A DNA stretch of 64,000 bases. Origin: Parachryseolinea silvisoli. GTDB lineage: Bacteria > Bacteroidota > Bacteroidia > Cytophagales > Cyclobacteriaceae. Below are positions 42,402 to 51,250 of this stretch, one piece after another. The translations under genes were made by a program, and so were the position numbers. The stretch's first letter is position 1. Each line of letters opens with the position of its first letter. The stretch lies in contig NZ_JAIOAO010000006.1 in the NCBI RefSeq assembly GCF_021190955.1, forward strand, positions 124,001 to 188,000. Reading direction: 5' to 3'. The notes below the pieces were generated by a model. That model saw nothing but the letters and a program-made list of their open reading frames with translations, ran no database searches and was not told the DNA's origin.

Positions 42402-42848
42402 ATGAAGCTCGTGATCGTATTTTGCCTTGCCTGCCTGTGTGGCCTGACCGCCACCGTTCCCGCCCAGGCCCAGTCCCTGATCGGCAAATGGCAACTGGTA
42501 AAACAAACCAGCTGCCTGGACGATGACGACGCCCTCGCCGTAGACGAGCTGGGCATGCAGGAAGTCGTCGACGACATGAAAAGCCGCGCCGGCTCCTCCG
42601 CCCAGGTACTGCAACTCAAAGACAACAATTCCGGCGAAGAAAACACCCGCATCATCAGCCGCAAAAAGACCTATAACTCGCGCTCATTCCTGTACAAATA
42701 CGACGGCACCTCCCTGCACTTCCTCGACAAAAAATCCCGCACCATCATCGAAAGCTTCACCGTCGAAAAGCTCGAAGGCGACTCGCTGATTATTTCAAAC
42801 GTTTCAAGGGCATGTGAAACCAAAGTTTTTGTAAGGATAAAACCGTAA
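42402..42848 (+). CDS. lipocalin-like secreted protein
   Basis: A 148-residue protein with signal peptide (MKLVIVFCLACLCGLTATVPAQAQ) then SLIGKWQLVKQTSCLDD, the G-x-W start of lipocalin-like domains. Strands follow (GEENTRIISRKKTYNSRSFLYKYDGTSLHFLDKKSRTIIESFTVEKLEGDSLIIS). The protein is likely periplasmic. The frame opens at 42282, but a signal peptide at ATG 42402 is convincing. Ligand unknown. A decayed copy of its last about 40 codons lies downstream. Confidence 0.6.
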   Translation: MKLVIVFCLACLCGLTATVPAQAQSLIGKWQLVKQTSCLDDDDALAVDELGMQEVVDDMKSRAGSSAQVLQLKDNNSGEENTRIISRKKTYNSRSFLYKYDGTSLHFLDKKSRTIIESFTVEKLEGDSLIISNVSRACETKVFVRIKP

Positions 42849-42861
42849 TCAGCGATTTATC

Positions 42862-42885
42862 AATTCGGCAATAAATTGCCGAATT
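42862..42885 (+). terminator. hairpin after the lipocalin-like gene
   Basis: AATTCGGCAA-TAAA-TTGCCGAATT, perfect 10-base stem followed by TTGACTTTT. Probable terminator, U-tract interrupted. Confidence 0.65.
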
Positions 42886-42926
42886 TTGACTTTTCACCCC
42901 CTAAATACACAGAAGAATAATCAAAC

Positions 42927-42963
42927 CGGCACTATAATGCCGATTCGGAACTATAATGTCGAT
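42927..42963. repeat. two 18-base direct repeats, each nearly palindromic
   Basis: CGGCACTATAATGCCGAT and CGGAACTATAATGTCGAT, 16 of 18 identical, 19-base period. The first is an inverted repeat CGGCA-N6-TGCCG. They lie upstream of the toxin-antitoxin genes and could be an operator (inference). Confidence 0.5.
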
Positions 42964-43052
42964 AAGTTGGTGGACGCCTCTTTTTTTAAGAGAAGCTTTT
43001 CAAACGCTTCAAGAGCCTGCGACCAAAGTTTTTATAAGGATAAAGCCATAAA
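42956..43052 (+). pseudogene. degenerate copy of the lipocalin-like gene 3' end
   Basis: From TCAAACGCTTCAAGAGCCTG (42997 on) the sequence follows the real gene's last codons (TCAAACGTTTCAAGGGCATG, 42796 on) and both go on through AAAGTTTTT and AAGGATAAA; the preceding GTCGATAAG matches GTCGAAAAG. A lost base breaks the frame in the copy. Confidence 0.5.
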
Positions 43053-43105
43053 CCGCATATTATTTTGGTTTTTCAATTCTAACAGGATCTAGTTATCTTT
43101 AAGCT

Positions 43106-43327
43106 ATGGGAACAATGGAAATGAAGCGGGAGATCCATAAATGGATAGAAGACCAGAATGATCCTGATCTTATCAAAAAGATATATGATCAGTTGGGGAG
43201 GGAAGACGCTATTCGTGAAGATATGATAGCATCCGCTTTACGTGCAGAGGAAGATATTAAAGCAGGAAGAGTTTATACCTCAGAAGAATTCTGGGCACAT
43301 ATAAAAGATTATGTAAAAAAGCGTTAG
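43106..43327 (+). CDS. antitoxin of a RelE/ParE-type toxin-antitoxin pair
   Basis: A 73-residue acidic protein with helical, amphipathic sequence (MKREIHKWIEDQNDPDLIKKIYDQLG) and a C-terminal tail AEEDIKAGRVYTSEEFWAHIKDYVKKR typical of small antitoxins that wrap their toxin (AxRAxxDIxAGRVYTxEE). The stop codon TAG overlaps the GTG of the next gene, giving tight coupling and the antitoxin-first order usual for type II modules. ATG 43106 is used; 43115 or 43121 are alternatives. DNA-binding part not obvious. Confidence 0.75.
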   Translation: MGTMEMKREIHKWIEDQNDPDLIKKIYDQLGREDAIREDMIASALRAEEDIKAGRVYTSEEFWAHIKDYVKKR

Positions 43328-43629
43328 TGGAAATAATTTACACGTTAGAGGCCAGAGTAAGATTTAACCAGTCGATAGATTTTCTAAGATTTCAAGGAGT
43401 TCTAGAGACCAAAATATTCGAAATCATTGACGCTGTAAAGGAGAGGATGGAATCGCTCCGGCAAATGGGACGTCGTGTCCAAACTGAACGTTTTATGGAC
43501 CACCTCGGTCGCGAACACCGCAGAATTATTTGTGGCCATTACAAAATCGTCTATTATGTTCAAGACGACCGTATTTTTGTCACGGATATTTTTGATTCCC
43601 GACAAGATCCTTCAAAAATGAGAGGGTAA
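43327..43629 (+). CDS. RelE/ParE-family toxin
   Basis: A 100-residue basic protein: IIYTLEARVRFNQSIDFLRFQG (start of the ParE/RelE fold), KERMESLRQMGRRVQTERFMD, HRRIICGHYKIVYYVQDDRIFVTDIFDSRQDP. The YKIVYYVQDDRIFVTDIFDSRQ block with its Tyr and Arg is the family's C-terminal core. ParE-type members poison gyrase and RelE-type members cleave mRNA; the sequence does not separate them. GTG start at 43327 shares bases with the antitoxin stop. Confidence 0.85.
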   Translation: MEIIYTLEARVRFNQSIDFLRFQGVLETKIFEIIDAVKERMESLRQMGRRVQTERFMDHLGREHRRIICGHYKIVYYVQDDRIFVTDIFDSRQDPSKMRG

Positions 43630-43689
43630 CGACAGCGCAAATCCATTTTAGTTCCGATTTTCCCGCTCGTATCTCTCGAAATTACGCCT

Positions 43690-43697
43690 TACCTTTG
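43690..43697 (+). promoter_or_regulatory. -7 element of rlmN (TACCTTTG)
   Basis: Exact TAnnTTTG match ending four bases before ATG 43702, implying a nearly leaderless transcript or a slightly later true start. Confidence 0.5.
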
Positions 43698-43701
43698 CAA
43701 A

Positions 43702-44748
43702 ATGGTTGAAACAGAGTCCCGGCGCGACATTCGAAAACTGAAGGCAGAGGAGCTGAAGGAATTCTTTGTGCAGCACGGTGAAAAGGCTTTCCGTGCCCAG
43801 CAAGTCTATGAATGGCTGTGGAACAAGTCTGCCAAAAGCTTCGACCAGATGACCAACCTGTCCGTCAGCCTGCGCGACATGCTTAAAACGCACTTCGTGA
43901 TCAACCACATCAAGGTAGACCACATGCAGCGCAGCAGCGACGGCACCATTAAAAACGCCGTCACCCTGCACGACGGCATGGTGGTAGAGTCTGTGCTCAT
44001 CCCCGCCGAAAAGCGCATCACCGCCTGCGTCTCCTCGCAGGTAGGCTGCAGCCTGGCCTGTAAATTCTGCGCCACGGCGCGCCTCAAGCGCCAGCGCAAC
44101 CTCAGCCCCGACGAGATCTACGACCAGGTGGTGGCCATCAAAGAACAATCCGAATTGTTCTACAACCGCCCCCTGACCAACATCGTGTTTATGGGCATGG
44201 GCGAACCCCTGCTCAACTACGCCAACGTCATGTCCGCCATTGAAAAGATCACCTCGCAAAAGGGACTTAACATGGCATCCAAACGTATTACGGTCTCTAC
44301 CGTAGGCCTGGCAAAAATGATTATCAAAATGGCCGACGATGGCGTGAAGTTCAACCTGGCCGTATCGTTACACGCCGCCCTGGACAAAACCCGCTCGTCC
44401 ATCATGCCCATCAACGACACCAACTCGCTCGCCGAGCTGGGCGAGTCACTGAAATATTGGTATCACAAAACCAAACGGAAGGTGACCTACGAATACGTGG
44501 TGTGGAAAGGCATAAACGATAACGAAGAGCACGCCCGCGCACTGCTCAAGTTTGCACAGATCATTCCGTCGAAAGTAAACCTGATCGAATACAACCCCAT
44601 CGACGACGGCGAATTCCAACAAGCGTCGGAAGAGTCCATTCGCATGTACATGGACCTGCTTGAGCGCCACGGCATAACCACGCGCGTACGCAAAAGCCGC
44701 GGCAAAGACATCGACGCTGCCTGTGGCCAGCTGGCCAATAAAAGCTAA
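43702..44748 (+). CDS. rlmN: 23S rRNA (adenine-2503-C2)-methyltransferase RlmN
   Basis: A 348-residue radical SAM enzyme that methylates A2503 of 23S rRNA and A37 of some tRNAs. It carries an N-terminal RNA-binding domain (about 1-95), Cys116-x3-Cys120-x2-Cys123 (GCSLACKFCATA), GMGEPLLN, SLHAA and the C-terminal methyl-carrying Cys341 in DIDAACGQL. Full length for the family. It stands alone between a toxin-antitoxin pair and convergent rhomboid genes. Confidence 0.95.
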   Translation: MVETESRRDIRKLKAEELKEFFVQHGEKAFRAQQVYEWLWNKSAKSFDQMTNLSVSLRDMLKTHFVINHIKVDHMQRSSDGTIKNAVTLHDGMVVESVLIPAEKRITACVSSQVGCSLACKFCATARLKRQRNLSPDEIYDQVVAIKEQSELFYNRPLTNIVFMGMGEPLLNYANVMSAIEKITSQKGLNMASKRITVSTVGLAKMIIKMADDGVKFNLAVSLHAALDKTRSSIMPINDTNSLAELGESLKYWYHKTKRKVTYEYVVWKGINDNEEHARALLKFAQIIPSKVNLIEYNPIDDGEFQQASEESIRMYMDLLERHGITTRVRKSRGKDIDAACGQLANKS

Positions 44749-44758
44749 AGGGTATAGA

Positions 44759-45652
44759 TTATTTCTTGCTGGCGTTGAAGAGCTTCTCTTTCTCGTCCTT
44801 GGTCAGGCTTTCGTACCCGCCCGCGGAGATCTTGTCGAGAATAGCATCCAGCTCGGCTTGCGACAACGAAGATGAGGGCTGCGGCGCCGTACGTCCCCGC
44901 GCCTCCGACCGGTTCCGCTCGTTGCGATAGCTTACCTTCACCCGCGTGCGCGGCTTAAAGAGGCCCTTGATCCAATCGAGTGTCGCCGTGATCCAGAAGC
45001 CCCAGTTAGAACCGGCCTGCAACTGCTTCATATATATAAAACCCATCGCCGCGCCGCCTAAGTGCGCAATGTTACCCCCCGCATTGTCACCGGTAACGCT
45101 CAGGAATGAAAGCAGTACTGTAATCGCGGCGATATACTTGATCCGCACCGGACCGATCAGGAACAAAAAGAAAGTATAGTTTGGCAGCTGCGTAGCCGTG
45201 GCCACAATGATCGCATCGACCGCCGCCGACGCCCCTACCATGGTGACATTATTACGCTCGGCAAAGAACGGTACCGTGTTATAGACCAGCAGGTATAACG
45301 CGCCCCCGGCAATGGCACCCAATACATAAACAGCAATAAGCTTATCGCTGCCCAGGTACTCCGAAAAGAGGCGGCCAAAATAATACAGCGCCAGCATGTT
45401 GAAAAAGATGTGCCCGAGGCCGCCGTGCATGAAGGCATACGTCAGGATGGTCCAGGGGCGGTGAATAAATTCCTGGATCGGCGACGGAATAGTAAACTGC
45501 AGGTGTACCCAGCTCAAGGCGCTGGAGAGCCCGGAAATATCACCCACCACCGACAAAATACCCAGCACAACAAAGACGATCACGTTGATGATGATCAGCT
45601 GGATCGTCGCATTGTTATACCGGCTGAATGCATTCTTAAATTCTTCGAGCAT
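44759..45652 (-). CDS. rhomboid-family intramembrane serine protease (long form)
   Basis: A 297-residue protein with six core helices: HGGLGHIFFNMLALYYFGRLF (the HxxxxHxxxN block), serine motif GASAAVDAI (about 140-148) and catalytic His in NIAHLGGAAMGF. After the core there is a charged cytosolic tail (about 230-297, RTRVKVSYRNERNRSEARGRTAPQPSS...ILDKISAGGYESLTKDEKEKLFNASKK). Rhomboids cleave single-helix membrane substrates. It follows a second rhomboid gene by nine bases; the two are transcribed together. Confidence 0.9.
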   Translation of the reverse strand: MLEEFKNAFSRYNNATIQLIIINVIVFVVLGILSVVGDISGLSSALSWVHLQFTIPSPIQEFIHRPWTILTYAFMHGGLGHIFFNMLALYYFGRLFSEYLGSDKLIAVYVLGAIAGGALYLLVYNTVPFFAERNNVTMVGASAAVDAIIVATATQLPNYTFFLFLIGPVRIKYIAAITVLLSFLSVTGDNAGGNIAHLGGAAMGFIYMKQLQAGSNWGFWITATLDWIKGLFKPRTRVKVSYRNERNRSEARGRTAPQPSSSLSQAELDAILDKISAGGYESLTKDEKEKLFNASKK

Positions 45653-45661
45653 AGGTCAATA

Positions 45662-46243
45662 TCAAAAGTAGCTACCGCCCTGGCTCCGCCAGATGCGCAG
45701 CAGTATAAATGCAAAGATAATTCCACCCAGGTGGGCAAAGTGTGCTACGCCGGCACCGCTAAGTAAAAAGGTCATGCCACCCAACACCCATACCAGGTAC
45801 TTGGCTTTGATCGGAATGGGCGGAAACAACAGCATCATCTCCATATTGGGAAACATCATACCAAAGGCCATCAGTACACCGTAGCCTGCACCCGAGGCAC
45901 CCAGCATCTGCGACCCGGGGCCGTGCAGCACGAATGCTTCCATCAGCAAGTGAAATACCCCCGCACCAATACCCGTCACCAGGTAAAAGATAAGGAACTT
46001 TTTCTGGCCCCAGAAATTCTCCAGGATCGGTCCGGTGGTGGCCAGCACCAGCATATTAAAGAATATATGCATAAACCCGCCGTGGGCGAACATGTACGTA
46101 AACAGCTGGTAAGGCTTGAAATAGGGTGTCTGCACGCCGTACAAGGACAATAGCTCGGTAAGCCCGTGTACAAAGTTCTGCAGCACAAAAACGATCACGT
46201 TGATTATAACAAGATTACGTACAACCGGTGTCAATCTAAACAT
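45662..46243 (-). CDS. rhomboid-family intramembrane serine protease (short form)
   Basis: A 193-residue rhomboid core: HGGFMHIFFNMLVL, the serine motif LGASGAGYGVL (Ser near 117) and catalytic His in FAHLGGIIFAF. It lacks the long C-terminal tail of the downstream paralogue. The two differ considerably in sequence, so the duplication is old. Substrates unknown. Likely promoter in the 30-base gap to mutL or upstream in it. Confidence 0.9.
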   Translation of the reverse strand: MFRLTPVVRNLVIINVIVFVLQNFVHGLTELLSLYGVQTPYFKPYQLFTYMFAHGGFMHIFFNMLVLATTGPILENFWGQKKFLIFYLVTGIGAGVFHLLMEAFVLHGPGSQMLGASGAGYGVLMAFGMMFPNMEMMLLFPPIPIKAKYLVWVLGGMTFLLSGAGVAHFAHLGGIIFAFILLRIWRSQGGSYF

Positions 46244-46273
46244 ATGGTGTCTTTTAGTCCTTACCTGTTAAGT

Positions 46274-48091
46274 CTATCGAAAGTAACTTTCTATTTTATT
46301 GAGTTCCAAAATAAAAAACGTCGGCCGGCCATCCGGCGCATAATTGGGTGTGGTACAGGCAAACAAGTTTTCGGTCAGCGACCGCATTTCGGCCTGTTCC
46401 AGCGTCTGTCCTGACCGGATCGCCGCCCGCCTGGCCAGTGACCGCATCAGATTCTCTTGTAAAGGCAGTACCAGCTCGTCCTGATTGATCTTAAACTGCT
46501 CGATCAATCCCTCAAACAGCTCCCTTTCATTGCCGGGTTTTACACCAGCCGGGATGCCGTTTACCACCATTGTATTTTTCCCAAAAACCTCCACGCGGAA
46601 GCCAAACGCCATCAGCTCCTGGTGGATCTCCAGCACCAGGGCAAAATCGGACGGCGAAAACGTAATGGCCTGGGGAAACAAGCTCTGTTGGCTTTGGGCT
46701 GTCTTGTTCTTGACCTGCGACACGAATTTTTCGAACAACACCCGCTCGTGAGCAGCCTGTTGATCAATAATCATCATGCCCGATTTCACCTGTTTAACGA
46801 TGTAACGCCCGTGAAGTTGGAATAAAGGCTTATCTTCTACCACCGACGTTGTGCTTGCCTGGTTCATGGCACTCTCAAACCGCAACGTATGCACCGGCGG
46901 CGTATCCTCTACCGGCCGCGACGGCGTTGGCGTACGCTCCAGGCCTTCAAAAAGCTTTTCCCAATTGTCGGTATTGTTGGGATGCTTGTGCAACGCCGTG
47001 CTGAATCGCTCGTCAAAGTAGGCCTCGCGCGTTTCGCCGGCAGCGTTGTTTAGTTTGGCAATCAGGTTCACGTCTGCATCAAAGTCGATGGCCGGCGTCA
47101 GGTTATGCGAGCCAATGGCCTGACGCACCGCCGCGCGTACCACCGCATATACGGCCCGCTCATCTATAAATTTGATCTCGGTTTTGGTGGGGTGCACGTT
47201 CACGTCGATGTGGCGTGGATCGATCTCGATAAACAGCACATAAAACGGAAAGCTGCCGTCCGGCAGCAGTCCTTCAAAGGCGCTCATCACCGCATGGTGC
47301 AAATAGTTGCTGCGAATAAAACGGCGGTTCACAAAGAGGAACTGCTCACCCCGCGTTTTGCGGGCAAAGTCGGGCTTGCCCACATACCCCGAAACTTTCA
47401 GTTGATCGGTTTCTTCCTGGCATGTAGCCAGCTGCGCCTGGTAGGTCTTGCCAAACAGGTTAACAATACGCTGTCCAATCTTGGCGGCCGCCAGGTCATA
47501 CACCAGCTCATCGGCTTGCTGCAGCATAAATCCAATGTCGGGGTTTGCCAATGCCAGCCGTTGAAATTCGTCTATGATATGGCGCATTTCTACCGCATTG
47601 GACTTGAGGAAATTGCGGCGGGCGGGAATGTTAAAGAAAAGATTTTTAACGCAGATGCTCGTACCCTTCTCGCAGGCAACCGGTTCCTGTCGCTTGACCT
47701 CCGACCCCTCCACCACCAGTAAGGTGCCCAGCTCCTGGTCGCCCATGCGGGTCTTCATTTCCATTTGGGCCACGGCGGCAATGGACGCCAGTGCCTCGCC
47801 GCGAAACCCCATGGTATGAAGTGTAAAAAGATCTTCCGCGCGGCGAATCTTGGACGTGGCGTGGCGCTCGAGACTCATGCGCGCATCGGTCTCGGTCATG
47901 CCCATACCGTCGTCTATAACTTGTAGTAACGTCTTGCCTGCATCTTTGACAATCAGCCGGATGTTCCGCGCCCCTGCATCGATGGCGTTTTCCATCAGCT
48001 CTTTGATCGCCGATGCCGGCCGCTGCACGACCTCGCCGGCAGCGATCTGATTGGCGATGGCATCAGGCAGAAGCTGGATAATATCAGGCAT
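46274..48091 (-). CDS. mutL: DNA mismatch repair protein MutL
   Basis: A 605-residue MutL: GHKL ATPase (ELMENAIDAGA, VIDDGMGM, TMGFRGEALASIAAV), S5-like domain (RGEQFLFVNRRFIRS, DVNVHPTKTEIKF), linker and C-terminal dimerisation domain. The C-terminal region carries DQQAAHERVLFE, the DQHA(X)2E(X)4E endonuclease motif with Gln for His, so MutL nicking activity is plausible. The frame opens at 48184; ATG 48091 gives the standard MPDIIQLLPDAIANQIAAGEVV start. Confidence 0.95.
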   Translation of the reverse strand: MPDIIQLLPDAIANQIAAGEVVQRPASAIKELMENAIDAGARNIRLIVKDAGKTLLQVIDDGMGMTETDARMSLERHATSKIRRAEDLFTLHTMGFRGEALASIAAVAQMEMKTRMGDQELGTLLVVEGSEVKRQEPVACEKGTSICVKNLFFNIPARRNFLKSNAVEMRHIIDEFQRLALANPDIGFMLQQADELVYDLAAAKIGQRIVNLFGKTYQAQLATCQEETDQLKVSGYVGKPDFARKTRGEQFLFVNRRFIRSNYLHHAVMSAFEGLLPDGSFPFYVLFIEIDPRHIDVNVHPTKTEIKFIDERAVYAVVRAAVRQAIGSHNLTPAIDFDADVNLIAKLNNAAGETREAYFDERFSTALHKHPNNTDNWEKLFEGLERTPTPSRPVEDTPPVHTLRFESAMNQASTTSVVEDKPLFQLHGRYIVKQVKSGMMIIDQQAAHERVLFEKFVSQVKNKTAQSQQSLFPQAITFSPSDFALVLEIHQELMAFGFRVEVFGKNTMVVNGIPAGVKPGNERELFEGLIEQFKINQDELVLPLQENLMRSLARRAAIRSGQTLEQAEMRSLTENLFACTTPNYAPDGRPTFFILELNKIESYFR

Positions 48092-48265
48092 GAAACAAGA
48101 AGCTAATGTATGACGATGCAAATGTGCACATTTTACCGCACGATTGGAGATGTTTTTGGCTCGGCTGGCCGAATTGCCAGCCATCCTGTTTTATCCGGTA
48201 TGGTTTTAACCATTAACTTAGCCGTAAAGTTGGCGGTCTCCCTATTTTTTAAACGCAATAACCGG

Positions 48266-51184
48266 ATGACAAAAAAGATCTTCTTCTGCCTGCTGGCAGT
48301 ACTAATGGTATTTTCGTCCACGCAGGCTCAAACGAAACGTACGCGCGAAGCTTGGGTCGACAGCGTTTTTAACGCCCTCAACACCGGCAAACGCATTGGC
48401 CAGTTGTTCCTCCTGCCCGTATCAGCCACCATGAACGAATCGCAGCTGCGCGATGTAGAAACGAAAGTAAAAAACGACCAGGTCGGCGGCCTGCTCTTTG
48501 CCGGCACCACCACGCCCGTGCTGCAGGCCCGACTCATCCGTCGCATGCAGCACGAAGCCGACATTCCCCTGCTCATCGCGCAGGACGCCCCCGCCGGTCT
48601 CGGCTCGACACCCGACAGCCTCCTGGCGTTCCCTTCACCCATGATGCTCGGCGCCATTCGTCCCGACTCCCTCCTATACCAGCTGGGCCGCGAAGTAGGC
48701 CGGCAGTTAAAACTGTTGGGCGTTCAGTTGTACTTCGCATCGCTGGGCGACACCGCCCGCAACCCCACACCCCTGCGCATGAGCCCGCTCTCGCTCGGCG
48801 AGAACCCACAACGTGTCGGGGCAAAATCGGTGGCATTTCTCCAAGGCCTGCAAAGCCAGCAGGTGCTTTTATGCGCCACGCACTTTCCACTCCAGGGCAT
48901 TACCGTGACCGATGTACAAAAAGGTCATCCCTTCATACAACCCTCGCTCGACTCGGGCCATGTATACCCCTATAAAAAACTTTTCAGCGCTGGGTTAACT
49001 GCTGTGATGCCCACCTCGGGCAGCTTCCCTTTGTTCTATGCCAACAGCAACCAGGCGCGCAAAAATGTATTTAACTCGGCCATGCTCGCATCCCTCTATA
49101 CCGGCCCGTGGCTGAAGCAGCAGAGCGGCTACCGCGGCATGAGCTTTGGCGACATCCGCGTCGCCACCGCCCAGGCCAAAGACCAGCGCGCCGGCGAAGC
49201 CGAGCTTAACGCCTTCCTGGCGGGCAACGACATGCTGGTCTATCCGATCGATATCAGCGACGCCATCCGGCGCATACGCCGGGCCATACGCCGCGATGAG
49301 GCCCTGGAAGCCCAATTCAACGCAACCGTCAAAAAGATCCTCGCCGCCAAATACGATGCCGGCCTGAACAAGCCACAACCACCGCCCGTCGATAACGTAC
49401 CGGCTATGCTGCATCCCGCGAAAACACGCATGCTGGCCGAGCGACTGGAGCAAGCGGCCATCACCGTGGTGCGCAACCAGGCCGGCACACTGCCCGTCAA
49501 AGTACTCGACAATAAATACTTCACCTACTTTGCCACCGACACGACCCAAGTCAACAGCGCGTTCTACGAATACCTGACCCGCTACGCGCAGACTGCGCAG
49601 TATACCATCGACGAAAACACCGGCACCGAAGTATTTGCCCGCGCCACCGAACGTCCCGGCACGATCATCATTGGCATCTTCCCGCAAACCTCCCCGGAGA
49701 CGATCGGGCGCATCAGCGGCATGCTCCCGCGCATGCTCAACTCCAACGAAGTCATACTCTGCGACTTTGGCAACGAACATTTTTTACGAACAGCCTCGCG
49801 CTTTCCCACGGTTATTACCACCTACAAACATTCGCCCGAGCTGTTGCGCAGCGTAGCCGAAGTCATCTTCGGCAGCTTGCCGGCCGACGGGCAACTACCC
49901 CTGGCCGCCTCCGCGCTTCTACCGGCAGGCCTCGGTGCCGCCACACCGGCACTCGACCGGTTGGGCTACGCGGTGCCCGAAGCCGTCGGCATGGACAGCC
50001 GCGTCCTGGCCCGCATCGACGACATCGCCAACGAAGCCATCAGCACCCAGGCCACCCCCGGCTGCCAGGTGCTGGTGGCCCGCCACGGCAAAATAGTATA
50101 CGACAAGACCTTCGGCTACCAGACCTATGATCGCAAGACACCCGTCGACGAGCAAACCATTTATGATCTGGCCTCACTCACCAAAGTGTCGGCCACGTTG
50201 CAGGCCGTCATGTTTATGCATGAAAAAGGATTGATCGAGCTGCACCGCAAGGTGTCACGCTACCTGCCCGAGCTGCGGCGGTCGAATAAAAGAGACATTA
50301 CCGTCCTAGAGCTGCTCACGCACCAGGCAGGATTGCAACCCTTCATTCCGCTGTGGCCACAAACGGTAAAAGACACTACCTATCTGCCGCAGTATTACAG
50401 CCGTACACGCAGTGCAGCCTTTCCGTTGCAGGTGTCGCCGCACCTGTATACCAACAAGGTCATGCGCGACTCCATCTGGTCGTGGATCATCCAGTCCAAG
50501 CTGACGGAGAAGCCGCCACGCACACCCTATCCGTACAAATACAGCGACCTGAGCTTTATGATCTTGCAGCACCTGGCAGAAAAAGTACTCAACCAACCGC
50601 TGGACGATTTCCTGGCCCAAAACTTTTACGAGCCGCTCGGCGCCTACACCACGGGCTTCAACCCGCTGGACCGCTTCCCCATGCAACACATTGCCCCGAC
50701 CGAATACGACAAGATCTACCGGCGCGAGCCCGTAGCCGGTACGGTACACGACGAGCGCGCCGCCATGATGGGCGGTGTAAGCGGCCACGCCGGCCTGTTC
50801 AGTACCGCCAACGACCTGGCCAAGCTCGGGCAAATGCTTTTACAGGAAGGAAACTACGGCGGCTACCGCTACTATAAACCCGAGACCGTACGGCTCTTTT
50901 CCGACCGCATGTATAAAGGACGTCGTGGACTGGGCTGGGACAAACCCGTGCAGAGCGACTGGAACAGCCCCACGTCCCTGCTGGCATCGCCTCGCACCTA
51001 TGGACACACCGGTTTTACGGGTACATGCCTTTGGGTAGACCCAGAATTCGACGTAGTCTATATATTTCTATCCAACCGGGTCTATCCCGACCGCAGCGGC
51101 CGCTTGAACTCGGCTAATATCCGCCCGCGTATTCAGGACGTCATTTATCAGGCAATCTTTCAATATTGCGCGAATTCGCAATAA
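48266..51184 (+). CDS. GH3-like N-terminal domain fused to beta-lactamase-type serine hydrolase
   Basis: A 972-residue secreted protein: signal peptide (MTKKIFFCLLAVLMVFSSTQAQ), a GH3/NagZ-like TIM barrel (about 40-370) and a C-terminal class C beta-lactamase/esterase domain (about 595-970). The hydrolase shows SLTK (Ser637-Lys640), YSD as the Tyr motif and HTGFTG as the KTG-like motif. In the GH3 part the usual KHFPGHG reads ATHFPLQG and the nucleophile block reads SFGDIRV; catalysis there is doubtful. The frame opens at 48110, but ATG 48266 begins the signal peptide. Role in wall sugar/peptide recycling likely (inference). Confidence 0.85.
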   Translation: MTKKIFFCLLAVLMVFSSTQAQTKRTREAWVDSVFNALNTGKRIGQLFLLPVSATMNESQLRDVETKVKNDQVGGLLFAGTTTPVLQARLIRRMQHEADIPLLIAQDAPAGLGSTPDSLLAFPSPMMLGAIRPDSLLYQLGREVGRQLKLLGVQLYFASLGDTARNPTPLRMSPLSLGENPQRVGAKSVAFLQGLQSQQVLLCATHFPLQGITVTDVQKGHPFIQPSLDSGHVYPYKKLFSAGLTAVMPTSGSFPLFYANSNQARKNVFNSAMLASLYTGPWLKQQSGYRGMSFGDIRVATAQAKDQRAGEAELNAFLAGNDMLVYPIDISDAIRRIRRAIRRDEALEAQFNATVKKILAAKYDAGLNKPQPPPVDNVPAMLHPAKTRMLAERLEQAAITVVRNQAGTLPVKVLDNKYFTYFATDTTQVNSAFYEYLTRYAQTAQYTIDENTGTEVFARATERPGTIIIGIFPQTSPETIGRISGMLPRMLNSNEVILCDFGNEHFLRTASRFPTVITTYKHSPELLRSVAEVIFGSLPADGQLPLAASALLPAGLGAATPALDRLGYAVPEAVGMDSRVLARIDDIANEAISTQATPGCQVLVARHGKIVYDKTFGYQTYDRKTPVDEQTIYDLASLTKVSATLQAVMFMHEKGLIELHRKVSRYLPELRRSNKRDITVLELLTHQAGLQPFIPLWPQTVKDTTYLPQYYSRTRSAAFPLQVSPHLYTNKVMRDSIWSWIIQSKLTEKPPRTPYPYKYSDLSFMILQHLAEKVLNQPLDDFLAQNFYEPLGAYTTGFNPLDRFPMQHIAPTEYDKIYRREPVAGTVHDERAAMMGGVSGHAGLFSTANDLAKLGQMLLQEGNYGGYRYYKPETVRLFSDRMYKGRRGLGWDKPVQSDWNSPTSLLASPRTYGHTGFTGTCLWVDPEFDVVYIFLSNRVYPDRSGRLNSANIRPRIQDVIYQAIFQYCANSQ

Positions 51185-51250
51185 ATTAACATTTGCACGG
51201 AAACTTACGTGCGCTTAAAAGGGTTACGCTTCCATAAATCCTACCACCAC

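Noticed and set aside
42886-43092. 68-codon ORF between the lipocalin-like and antitoxin genes
   Set aside because: It runs through direct repeats and the decayed gene copy; better explained as those.
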